31,159 nucleotides of DNA from Pseudomonadota bacterium. Its GTDB lineage: Bacteria; Pseudomonadota; Alphaproteobacteria; Rhizobiales; Tepidamorphaceae. Location of the stretch: NCBI GenBank assembly GCA_023458595.1, contig JAEWYT010000144.1, forward strand, positions 1-31,159, in the 5' to 3' direction. Position 1 is the first letter of the stretch. Each line of letters starts with the position of its first letter. Both the position numbers and the translations under genes were made by a program. Below the pieces are notes generated by a model. The model did no database searches. It was not told where the DNA came from and was given only the letters and a program-made list of their open reading frames with translations. Positions 1-6,418 of the stretch are shown piece after piece.

Positions 1-123
1 GACAGCAGCACGTTTGAAGTCAACCTCATCGTTCCGATCGCAATGCAGCCCGGACTGCGCTTCGCGGTACGCGAAGGCGGCCGCACGGTAGGCGCAGGCG
101 TCGTTACCGAGATCATAGACTAG
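1..123 (+). CDS. tuf: Elongation factor Tu, C-terminal fragment (partial at left edge)
   Basis: The window opens inside a reading frame giving 40 residues and a TAG stop. The stretch LRFAVREGGRTVGAGVV matches the conserved end of EF-Tu domain 3. EF-Tu is the GTPase that delivers aminoacyl-tRNA to the ribosome; only the final beta-barrel strands are present. It is followed closely by rpmG, tRNA-Trp, secE and nusG on the same strand, the usual tuf-rpmG-secE-nusG order of many bacteria. The 5' part lies outside the window. Confidence 0.93.
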   Translation, partial: DSSTFEVNLIVPIAMQPGLRFAVREGGRTVGAGVVTEIID

Positions 124-188
124 CAGCTGAACTGGGGCGGCTGTAAATCAGCCGCCCATAAAAACTTTTTGTATGGAGTGAAAGAATA

Positions 189-338
189 ATGGCGGATATC
201 GTCGGTCTTCAGTGCACAGAATGCAAGCGCCGCAACTATGTGACGCTTGTCAACAAGAAAAAAGCCACAAAAAAACTTGAAAAAAAGAAATATTGCAAGT
301 TCTGTGACAAACATACCTTGCATAAGGAGTGCAAGTAG
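189..338 (+). CDS. rpmG: 50S ribosomal protein L33 (zinc-binding form)
   Basis: This 49-residue ORF starts MADIVGLQC and has the L33 core. Two CxxC pairs (Cys9/Cys12 and Cys36/Cys39) form the zinc ribbon of the zinc-containing L33 type. L33 sits near the E site of the large subunit. A GGAG purine stretch lies about ten bases before the ATG. It lies between tuf and tRNA-Trp, a common placement. Its length is normal for the family. Confidence 0.95.
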   Translation: MADIVGLQCTECKRRNYVTLVNKKKATKKLEKKKYCKFCDKHTLHKECK

Positions 339-359
339 GGTAAAATAACCTCCGCACGC

Positions 360-437
360 AGGTCTGTAGCTCGAACTGGTTAGAGCACCGCACTCCAAAT
401 GCGGGGGTTGAGGGTTCGAATCCTTCCAGGCCTGCCA
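360..437 (+). tRNA. tRNA-Trp (anticodon CCA)
   Basis: A complete cloverleaf can be drawn. The acceptor strand AGGUCUG pairs with CAGGCCU (one U-G wobble), the D arm is standard, and the anticodon stem CCGCA/UGCGG encloses loop CUCCAAA with anticodon CCA. The T loop is UUCGAAU. The discriminator base is G and CCA is encoded. It lies between rpmG and secE, where tRNA-Trp is often found in bacteria, and is probably co-transcribed with them. Confidence 0.96.
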
Positions 438-505
438 TTTTGTTTTTTCCGGTTTTTGTTTAGGTTTCAGAAATATCAAAGTTTGAGAATGAGGAGGTCG
501 AGGTT

Positions 506-688
506 ATGGAAAAAGTCCTCGACTACATCCGGGAATCAAAAGCTGAACTGAAAAAGGTCACATGGCCCACGAAGCAGCAGTTGTGGTATTCAACGATCGT
601 AGTCATCGTGGTAACTTTCATTGTTTCAGCCTATCTCGGGCTGGTAGATGTGCTTCTCACGGGAGTATTCTCCAAAATCGTCCGATAG
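506..688 (+). CDS. secE: Preprotein translocase subunit SecE
   Basis: This 60-residue protein has the SecE core: an amphipathic N-terminal helix with the family signature around ELKKVTWPTKQ (about residues 15-25), then a single transmembrane helix (about 32-52). SecE clamps the two halves of the SecY channel. The length is that of the short, single-TM form found outside the enterobacteria. A GAGGAGG ribosome site lies about eight bases before the ATG. It is followed by nusG, its nearly universal partner. Confidence 0.95.
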   Translation: MEKVLDYIRESKAELKKVTWPTKQQLWYSTIVVIVVTFIVSAYLGLVDVLLTGVFSKIVR

Positions 689-734
689 CCTGGATCTGTA
701 TATGGCTTTCGAGTCTCGACTGTACCTGGAGGTG

Positions 735-754
735 AAGGGGGCTGCGGCCCTCTT
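735..754 (+). promoter_or_regulatory. Hairpin between the nusG ribosome site and its ATG
   Basis: An 8-bp stem (735-742 with 747-754, one G-T pair) closes a UGCG tetraloop. It lies between a strong Shine-Dalgarno sequence (GGAGGTGA, 728-735) and the nusG ATG at 761. The linear SD-to-ATG gap of about 28 bases is too long, but folding out the hairpin leaves about 8 bases, which is optimal. The stem is followed by TTTT, so a weak attenuator is the alternative reading. Confidence 0.5.
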
Positions 755-760
755 TTAGGC

Positions 761-1312
761 ATGAGCGAAATATTTGGTAATACACAGGAACGAAGCTGGT
801 ATATAGTCCAGACCTATTCAGGATATGAGAATAAGGTCAAGGCGAACCTTGAGCAGAGGATCGCAACTATGGGTATGGAAGACAGGATCTTCCGTGTCCT
901 TGTCCCCATTGAAGAGAAAGTTTACATCAAAGAGGGCAAAACAAAGCGCATCCGCAGAAAGATATTCCCGAGCTACGTGCTCGTGGAGATGATCCTCGAG
1001 GACCAGTCCTGGTATGTAGTTCGCCATACTCCGGGAGTGACGGGATTTGTCGGATCGGGGAACCACCCCATTCCCCTTACCCCGAAAGAAGTAGAGGAAA
1101 TAATGAACAAGCTCGGCAAAGAGGCAAAGCCGAAGGTCGAAGTCGATTTCCAGGTGGGAGATACGATCCAGGTCAAAAGCGGACCATTTGCCGGACAGGC
1201 CGGTCCTGTCGTCGGTATCGACGCGGACAAGGGCAAGATAAAGTTCAGCGTAACGGTATTCGGACGCGAGACCATTGTCGAAGCGGACTATACTGAGCTG
1301 GAAAAGATCTGA
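761..1312 (+). CDS. nusG: Transcription termination/antitermination factor NusG
   Basis: This 183-residue protein has an N-terminal NGN domain, which binds the RNA polymerase clamp. Visible in it are WYIVQTYSGYENKVKANL near residues 13-30, RKIFPSYVLVEM near 66-77 and a TPGVTGFVG segment near 89-97. A C-terminal KOW domain (about 130-183) contains a VKSGPFAG motif. NusG modulates pausing, Rho action and coupling to ribosomes. KOW usually reads GPFxGfxG, and the GQAGPVVG version here is slightly unusual. The start is uncertain only in that the SD is far upstream across a hairpin. Confidence 0.95.
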   Translation: MSEIFGNTQERSWYIVQTYSGYENKVKANLEQRIATMGMEDRIFRVLVPIEEKVYIKEGKTKRIRRKIFPSYVLVEMILEDQSWYVVRHTPGVTGFVGSGNHPIPLTPKEVEEIMNKLGKEAKPKVEVDFQVGDTIQVKSGPFAGQAGPVVGIDADKGKIKFSVTVFGRETIVEADYTELEKI

Positions 1313-1366
1313 CAGAACCAGTCAATGATTTGATCCTGCATCACGCACATTGACAAACGAATGATC

Positions 1367-1379
1367 GCCCGATGAGGGC
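1367..1379 (+). promoter_or_regulatory. Possible L1 operator hairpin in the rplK leader
   Basis: The untranslated stretch 1313-1417 contains GCCC-GATGA-GGGC, a short hairpin with a GATGA loop. L1 is known to repress its own rplK-rplA mRNA by binding a leader structure that mimics its 23S site, and such operators often contain GAUG-type elements. The stem is only four base pairs, so this is a weak candidate. Confidence 0.25.
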
Positions 1380-1417
1380 TTTACATAAGCAGCAAAACCA
1401 AGGAGGTAACATGTACT

Positions 1418-1843
1418 ATGGCAAAGAAGGTAATTGGGGAGCTTAAACTGCAGCTTCCCGCAGGAAAAGCGACACCGGCGCCGCCGGTAGGGCCCGCGCT
1501 TGGACAGCGCGGCATCAACATAATGGAATTCGTCAAGGCTTTCAACGCCAAGACGGCCGACAAAGTTGGGATGATCATCCCGGTCGTTATCACAGTATAC
1601 GCCGACCGCAGCTTCTCTTTCATCCTCAAGACACCCCCCGCAAGCATCCTGATCAAGAAGGCTGCAGGCAAGGAAAAGGGCTCTTCTGTCCCCAACAAGG
1701 ACAAGGTAGGCAAAATAACGAAGAAGCAGGTCCAGGAGATCGCGGCTCTCAAGATGCCCGACCTCAACGCGAACGACATCGACGCTGCAATGAAGATGAT
1801 CGAAGGCACGGCCCGTTCGATGGGCATCGAGGTAGTCGGTTAG
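1418..1843 (+). CDS. rplK: 50S ribosomal protein L11
   Basis: This 141-residue protein has normal length. The N-terminal domain carries KLQLPAGKATPAPPVGPALGQ near residues 9-29, including the proline-rich hinge segment. The C-terminal RNA-binding domain ends with the DIDAAMKMIEGTARSMGI region. L11 forms part of the GTPase-associated centre on 23S rRNA. The ribosome site AGGAGG (1401-1406) lies 11 bases before this ATG. An out-of-frame ATG at 1411 lies only four bases from the same site and would give an 11-codon decoy ORF. It is followed by rplA in the standard pair. Confidence 0.97.
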   Translation: MAKKVIGELKLQLPAGKATPAPPVGPALGQRGINIMEFVKAFNAKTADKVGMIIPVVITVYADRSFSFILKTPPASILIKKAAGKEKGSSVPNKDKVGKITKKQVQEIAALKMPDLNANDIDAAMKMIEGTARSMGIEVVG

Positions 1844-1885
1844 AAATACCGGCTGTATGACTTCCCGGATATACGGGATGTGGGA

Positions 1886-1904
1886 GGAAGACTCGCGGTC
1901 TTCC
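1886..1904 (+). promoter_or_regulatory. Hairpin in the rplK-rplA spacer
   Basis: A perfect 7-bp inverted repeat, GGAAGAC and GTCTTCC, surrounds the five-base loop TCGCG. It lies about 25 bases before rplA and upstream of the rplA ribosome site GAGGAGG. No T run follows, so it is not a terminator. A role in mRNA processing or in setting L11:L1 output is possible but unproven. Confidence 0.4.
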
Positions 1905-1929
1905 GACATTACCACGAGGAGGAATAATA

Positions 1930-2640
1930 ATGTCAAAAAAAGGTAAGCGCTACAAGGCACTGCTCGAAAAAGTCGATCTCACGAAGCAGTATTCAATCTC
2001 AGAGGCTGTCGCGATAGCTAAAGAATGTGCAACGGCAAAATTTGACGAAAGTCTCGAACTCCATGTTCGTCTCGGCGTTGATCCCCGTCATGCTGACCAG
2101 CAGGTAAGAAGCACGATCGTCCTTCCGCACGGGACAGGCCACACGAAGAGAGTGTGTGTCCTTGCACTCGGCGACAAGCAGAAGGAAGCACAGGACGCAG
2201 GCGCGGACATCGTCGGAGGCGAAGATCTTGTAAAAGAGATCGCTGACGGCAGGATGGATTTCGATGCGGTAATCGCCACACCGGACATAATGAAATCAGC
2301 CGGACGTCTCGGTAAGGTCCTCGGTCCCCGCGGACTTATGCCAAGCGCAAAGGCAAATACAGTTACGTTCGATGTTGCCGGTGCTGTCAAAGAAATCAAA
2401 GCCGGCCGAGTCGAGTTCCGTGTCGACAAAACGGCTATCACACACAATGCGGTAGGCAGAGCTTCTTTCCCGGCAGAACACCTTGAGAACAACGTCAAGG
2501 CTCTTTTCAGAGCCATCCTCAAGGCCCGCCCGGCAGCTGTAAAGGGTACCTATGTCAAAAGCATTTCCCTTGCAACGACCATGGGAGTCGGGATCTCAAT
2601 AGATCCCGTCCAGGCACAGAAAGACGTAGCCGCAGAATAA
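1930..2640 (+). CDS. rplA: 50S ribosomal protein L1
   Basis: This 236-residue protein has the expected length. It shows the L1 signature: KFDESLELHVRLGVDPRHADQQVR in the first domain, the GRLGKVLGPRGLMPSAKANTVT core near residues 126-147, and the closing NAVGRASFPAEHLENN region. L1 forms the mobile stalk that releases deacylated tRNA and represses its own operon. A GAGGAGGA ribosome site precedes the ATG. The usual next gene, rplJ, is displaced by more than 1 kb here because a reverse-strand gene intervenes. Confidence 0.97.
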   Translation: MSKKGKRYKALLEKVDLTKQYSISEAVAIAKECATAKFDESLELHVRLGVDPRHADQQVRSTIVLPHGTGHTKRVCVLALGDKQKEAQDAGADIVGGEDLVKEIADGRMDFDAVIATPDIMKSAGRLGKVLGPRGLMPSAKANTVTFDVAGAVKEIKAGRVEFRVDKTAITHNAVGRASFPAEHLENNVKALFRAILKARPAAVKGTYVKSISLATTMGVGISIDPVQAQKDVAAE

Positions 2641-2662
2641 ATTTCTGAACTCAGGATAAAAT

Positions 2663-2703
2663 AAAATCAAGGGGGGACGCATGTGCGTCCCCCTTGATTT
2701 TTT
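2663..2703. terminator. Bidirectional intrinsic terminator between rplA and the convergent gene
   Basis: A long, near-perfect stem (arms roughly 2663-2681 and 2684-2703, with the core GGGGGACGCA/TGCGTCCCCC) is followed by a T run on the plus strand. It is preceded by an A-rich tract, which becomes T-rich on the minus strand. It sits between the converging stops of rplA and the reverse gene at 2730, so it probably ends both transcripts. Confidence 0.93.
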
Positions 2704-2729
2704 AACGCCTTCGCGAAACAGCGATAAGT

Positions 2730-3443
2730 TTATTTTTTAGGTACCCTCTTGACCGCGTTCTCCACAATATTTGTGATATGTTTCGTCAGTGTAGGCAGTG
2801 GAGTGAAAAGGTCCTCTGCGGTGGTGGCAGTTACGTTGACGCCGTAGATCAGGGTATTGTCCTTCGAGTTCCTAAGCTCGAGCCTTATGGCCCCGACTGC
2901 AGATGTTTCGTCCCATGCGGGCTTGATCTTCTGGTAGTTTACTGGTACGCTCCGCGTCTCCCATTTGCCGTTTACATATACCGATCTGTTCTCGTACCTT
3001 GTGTCCCAGACGAGCTCCTGAGGATGGTGGATGGTATTATATGCGCATTTAGTGACGGTCGCCGACAGGATCGCGTCAGCATACTCCGGCGAGAGTGAGA
3101 GCGCCTTCTCGGCAGCCTTGTCTCTGCTGAGTTTCTCCGAGGGGCCGGTGCCTTTTACAAAGTTGTCCCTTTCGATTATCTCTTCGGGGGTCTTAACGAG
3201 GAAATTGAAACCGCTCTTTTCCTGTGATGTCAGCTCCCTCCATTTCTGCTGGACAGAATCGTCCAGGAAGGGCTCGCTCGGAGGTATCGATATCTCATAC
3301 ATTACCGGGAGCACCAGTACTGTTTTGATCGAGGAATAATCGTATCCGCTGTTTCTGAATTCCTCTGCGACCGGCTTTGCCATCGATGGCGATACAGCAG
3401 AAATAAGGGCAAATGCAAGGATAATAGTCAATAGCCTTTTCAT
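2730..3443 (-). CDS. Exported protein of unknown function inside the L11-L1-L10-L12 region
   Basis: This 237-residue protein has a clear N-terminal signal peptide (basic MKR, hydrophobic core, cleavage probably after SMA near residue 22). There is no lipobox cysteine. The mature part begins with GYDYSSIKTVLVLPVMYE, a beta-strand segment reminiscent of periplasmic CsgG/LpoB-like or DUF799-like folds, but I cannot assign a family. A GGAGGAG ribosome site precedes the ATG on the minus strand. It lies between rplA and rplJ, head-to-tail against both. Composition matches its neighbours, so recent transfer is not evident. Confidence 0.8.
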   Translation of the reverse strand: MKRLLTIILAFALISAVSPSMAKPVAEEFRNSGYDYSSIKTVLVLPVMYEISIPPSEPFLDDSVQQKWRELTSQEKSGFNFLVKTPEEIIERDNFVKGTGPSEKLSRDKAAEKALSLSPEYADAILSATVTKCAYNTIHHPQELVWDTRYENRSVYVNGKWETRSVPVNYQKIKPAWDETSAVGAIRLELRNSKDNTLIYGVNVTATTAEDLFTPLPTLTKHITNIVENAVKRVPKK

Positions 3444-3608
3444 GTTGAGACTCCTCCGTTTATGATCACTGTTTGTGCCTTCATATCATGCTGGCTATTT
3501 TACATAAAAAAACGTATGATGCCTATAAGATCGTTGTATGTTCCAGATATTTTGCTGAATTTTGCTCCGGAGAGATATAAAAAATCGTGAGCCTTATCTT
3601 TGGGGTGC

Positions 3609-3637
3609 TGTACAAATAATCATACTTATTGTATAAT
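3609..3637 (+). promoter_or_regulatory. Sigma70-type promoter for rplJ-rplL
   Basis: A perfect -10 TATAAT (3632-3637) lies 17 bases downstream of TGTACA (3609-3614), which matches four of six bases of the -35 consensus. It sits about 190 bases before rplJ, in a 380-base leader otherwise free of genes. It provides separate transcription of the L10-L12 pair, which is cut off from rplA by a terminator. Confidence 0.75.
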
Positions 3638-3743
3638 CTCACAGCTTAGACTCAAGACAGCAGGTGCGCGTGCGCTTAATTTCCTGCCGAGGTCTGCGAA
3701 GGATAACCGTGTCCCAGTAACTCGATATTACTGCACGTATTAT

Positions 3744-3780
3744 GGCTTCCGGACTCCCTTGAGTGACGGAGGCCTTTTTT
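3744..3780 (+). terminator. Attenuator in the rplJ leader (L10-leader type)
   Basis: Arms 3744-3751 (GGCTTCCG) and 3767-3774 (CGGAGGCC) form an 8-bp stem. A further small stem (ACTC/GAGT) sits in the loop, and a run of six T follows. It lies about 45 bases before the rplJ ATG, downstream of the rplJ promoter. Leaders bound by the L10(L12) complex control rplJ in many bacteria, in some by premature termination. This arrangement fits that mechanism, but the antiterminator fold was not derived. Confidence 0.75.
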
Positions 3781-3823
3781 ATTGCGGGCATCCGATCACA
3801 ACATCAACAGGAGGTGAAATTGA

Positions 3824-4351
3824 ATGCCAACACAAGCAAAACGTGAAATGATCGACTCCCTGGTCGCACTGCTCAACAAGAGCAACGCAGTCTTCATCAC
3901 CGAGTACCGCGGACTTACAGTCAAGAAGATCAGCGACTGCCGCAAACGCATCCGCGAAGCGGGCGGAGAGATGAAGGTATGCAAGAACACTCTTATGAGG
4001 ATAGCCCTTACGGAGGCGGGCATAACACATGCTCCTGAGTTCGACTCAGGTCCCAACGGTTATGTTCTGTCGTACGGAGACGTAGCTGCTGTCGCGAAAG
4101 CCATCCGCGACTTCTCGAAAGAGAAGGGAAACGAAGCCCTGATAGTGAAGGCGGCGATCCTTGACGGAAAGATCCTCACCAAGGATCAGATATTCGCGCT
4201 TGCGGAGCTTCCCTCGAAGGAAGTCCTCATCGCCCAGGTCGTCGGCACCATCGCAGCCCCTCTCAGGGGACTTGTCACAGTCCTTTCGGGACCTTCAAGG
4301 GGACTCGTCACATGTCTCTCTCAGATCAAGGACAAGAAGGAAGCGGCATAG
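3824..4351 (+). CDS. rplJ: 50S ribosomal protein L10
   Basis: This 175-residue protein begins with the L10 N-terminal domain (SNAVFITEYRGLTVKKISDCR near residues 20-40, then KVCKNTLMRIAL). It ends with the long helix that anchors L12 dimers (roughly 140-175). L10 forms the base of the L7/L12 stalk and, with L12, can bind its own mRNA leader. The ribosome site AGGAGGTGA lies just upstream. Its dedicated promoter and attenuator are described separately. Confidence 0.96.
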   Translation: MPTQAKREMIDSLVALLNKSNAVFITEYRGLTVKKISDCRKRIREAGGEMKVCKNTLMRIALTEAGITHAPEFDSGPNGYVLSYGDVAAVAKAIRDFSKEKGNEALIVKAAILDGKILTKDQIFALAELPSKEVLIAQVVGTIAAPLRGLVTVLSGPSRGLVTCLSQIKDKKEAA

Positions 4352-4379
4352 CCGCAGATACGAGCGGCAGATCTGCCGC
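4343..4379 (+). promoter_or_regulatory. Twin hairpins across the rplJ stop codon and rplJ-rplL spacer
   Basis: Two GC-rich inverted repeats lie side by side. The first (4343-4355, GCGGC-ATA-GCCGC) contains the rplJ stop codon. The second is a perfect 16-base palindrome (4364-4379, GCGGCA-GATC-TGCCGC). Shared GCGGC/GCCGC segments allow alternative pairings. L12 is needed in about four- to six-fold excess over L10, and structures here could set that ratio. Confidence 0.5.
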
Positions 4380-4425
4380 ATAGCAGCATAAAAAATTTTA
4401 AAATATCCTAGGAGGATGAATTGAT

Positions 4426-4806
4426 ATGACACGTGAAGAAATCATCAAGGCAATTGAAGAAATGTCAGTACTTGAGCTCTCCGAGCTCGTAAAGGAACTC
4501 GAGGAGAAATTCGGCGTATCAGCAGCGGCACCCGCGATGATGATGCCCATGGCCGGCGCAGCAGCACCCGCCGCAGCAGCAGCCGAAGAAGAGAAGTCAG
4601 AGTTTGACGTAGTCCTCGCCGACCACGGCGCAAACAAGATCGGCGTCATCAAGGTCGTCCGTGAGATCACAGGCCTCGGCCTCAAAGAAGCGAAAGAGCT
4701 CGTAGACGGCGCACCCAAGACCGTAAAAGAGCAGGTAGCAAAAGAAGAAGCCGAAGAGATGAAGAAGAAGCTCGAAGAAGCCGGAGCAAAGGTAGAACTC
4801 AAGTAG
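4426..4806 (+). CDS. rplL: 50S ribosomal protein L7/L12
   Basis: This 126-residue protein has the three L12 parts. These are the N-terminal dimerisation helices (about 1-32), an Ala/Met/Pro-rich hinge (about 34-55), and the C-terminal factor-binding domain with NKIGVIKVVREITGLGLKEA near residues 70-90. L12 recruits elongation factors to the ribosome. An AGGAGG site precedes the ATG. Instead of rpoB, the next gene is a reverse-strand exported protein. Confidence 0.97.
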   Translation: MTREEIIKAIEEMSVLELSELVKELEEKFGVSAAAPAMMMPMAGAAAPAAAAAEEEKSEFDVVLADHGANKIGVIKVVREITGLGLKEAKELVDGAPKTVKEQVAKEEAEEMKKKLEEAGAKVELK

Positions 4807-4835
4807 TCCGATCTCTTTTAATTCCGGAACATATG

Positions 4836-4873
4836 AAACGGGACCCTGTCATCAGAACGGAGTCCCGTTTTTT
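4836..4873 (+). terminator. Intrinsic terminator after rplL
   Basis: AAACGGGAC (4836-4844) pairs with GTCCCGTTT (4862-4870) around an imperfect inner loop, and T continues to 4873. It lies 30 bases after the rplL stop. It cleanly ends the L10-L12 transcript, with no read-through towards rpoB in this contig. Confidence 0.9.
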
Positions 4874-4902
4874 GATAATATCGTCTGACCGGACAAGAAA
4901 GG

Positions 4903-6126
4903 TCAGTTTCTGACTCCCGAACCCTCCCTGAATATCAGCACACCGTATGGTATCGGACGCTCCGCATCGTTGCTGTTGCTCGGAAGGGTAAAGGTGTTTC
5001 CCATCCACCAGAGAGAGCTTGATCCGCCGCCGTCAAGGTTAAGGGCCGTTGACATCCCAAGCCATCTGCAGATCTTTCTTGTCTCCTCGATGGTCGCACC
5101 GACGCTGTGCATATTGTCCCTGCCGTCTATGACTGCCCACATGATCCTATTGTCGTCAGTCCCGACGATAGTACGCGGATGGCGCATGTTGAGGACGTTT
5201 TCTTTAATGTTCTCTGTGTTGTCCATGTATTCGCCGTTCTTCAGCAGGAGCGGACCGGCCTGGAGCATCTCTGTGTATTTGTCGAATCGTCTGTCGGAAC
5301 TTATGTCAGCTGTTTCCCTGCCGTCTATAAAGACAGTCTCCCCGTTGTCGTTCCAGCCGAACGCGGACCGCTGCGGCCAGAACTTTGCGTTTTCAGTGTA
5401 CCCCTGCCTGCGAAGCACGCCGATCGGTTTTGCCCCGGCGAAGTAGCCTCCGTTTATCCCGCCGATGACGCCGTAGTTTTCGACGGCTATGGTAGCGAGT
5501 GGAGCCTTGTTTGCACCGACCATGACCGCTGTAGCTATCTGGCATTTGACTGCGTTCATGTCGACTGTGATCATCGCGGCGAAGAGTGGCTCGTTGGCCC
5601 CTGTCTCCAGATTTCCGTTCGCCGGGCCTGACGGATCGCCTATCCCGTGTTTGAACATAGTCAGCGTCGTACCTTCAGAAGAGAATGAATCCTTCCAGGA
5701 GACTTTTTTCTTACAGAGTTCGAGCCAGCCCGTCAGTGCTTTTATATCTTCTTCGTTTAGGAATCTGTCTAGGTCGTTCAGGATCGACGGCGGAAGAGGC
5801 GGGGATATCTTTTTTGCTATCTCCGTGACAGGGTCCAGATGGCTCCATTCCGGCAAAATAGCGATCTGGTCATAGGCGGTTATGACGAAGCCCCAGCCCA
5901 TAGATTCAAGCGTTAGTCTCAAAGCAGAGCGGCAGGTCATTTCCCCGTCGGTATCAGTAAGATATTTTTCCGGTACTTTATGTCCCAGTGATTTGAAAAT
6001 ATGCGGCATAAGTTCATCCTTTGTTACCGCAAATGATGAACCGGCTGAGGCAAACAAGATGCCCAAAATCAACAGCAAAATAATTGCGCAGGCCTTTGTT
6101 TTTCCTGCCGTAGTAGGTCTTTTCAT
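4903..6126 (-). CDS. Exported phosphodiester glycosidase-family (NAGPA domain) protein
   Basis: This 407-residue protein has an N-terminal signal or anchor helix (about 10-33). The C-terminal half (about 180-400) shows hallmarks of the NAGPA/phosphodiester glycosidase domain: a GGINGGYFA segment, a HPRTIVG motif, and the closing NLDGGGSSSLW motif. The family includes the enzyme that removes N-acetylglucosamine from phosphodiester-linked sugars, and bacterial members are usually cell-envelope proteins. The N-terminal half (about 35-170) has no assigned domain. The real substrate is unknown. It is transcribed against rplL and divergently from tRNA-Ala. Confidence 0.85.
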   Translation of the reverse strand: MKRPTTAGKTKACAIILLLILGILFASAGSSFAVTKDELMPHIFKSLGHKVPEKYLTDTDGEMTCRSALRLTLESMGWGFVITAYDQIAILPEWSHLDPVTEIAKKISPPLPPSILNDLDRFLNEEDIKALTGWLELCKKKVSWKDSFSSEGTTLTMFKHGIGDPSGPANGNLETGANEPLFAAMITVDMNAVKCQIATAVMVGANKAPLATIAVENYGVIGGINGGYFAGAKPIGVLRRQGYTENAKFWPQRSAFGWNDNGETVFIDGRETADISSDRRFDKYTEMLQAGPLLLKNGEYMDNTENIKENVLNMRHPRTIVGTDDNRIMWAVIDGRDNMHSVGATIEETRKICRWLGMSTALNLDGGGSSSLWWMGNTFTLPSNSNDAERPIPYGVLIFREGSGVRN

Positions 6127-6141
6127 GCCTTTATGATAGTA

Positions 6142-6170
6142 TTGACACCTTTTAACCTAATCAGTATAAT
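6142..6170 (+). promoter_or_regulatory. Perfect-consensus sigma70 promoter for tRNA-Ala
   Basis: TTGACA (6142-6147), a 17-base spacer and TATAAT (6165-6170) match both hexamers exactly. The predicted transcription start near 6177 is about ten bases before the tRNA. It belongs by composition to the left-hand genome. Confidence 0.93.
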
Positions 6171-6187
6171 GGCCCATGTTCGACTTT

Positions 6188-6263
<76 letters not shown>

Positions 6264-6418
6264 TCCAACCTCCCGCAGTGTTGGATGACTTCCTCCGCCG
6301 CGCCGTCGCCTTGCTGAAGCCGACCTGACGGCCCGGGCGGGTGGTCTGCGCCCAACATTCCGTTAAGATGCCCGCACTAGCTTCTCGCCCGACTTTCCTT
6401 CGATCTCCGGGAGGCGGC

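Noticed and set aside
6264..6285. TCCAAC/GTTGGA inverted repeat right after tRNA-Ala as its terminator
   Set aside because: The stem is six pairs with a ten-base loop and no T run, and it lies in the right-hand genome just past the probable joint.
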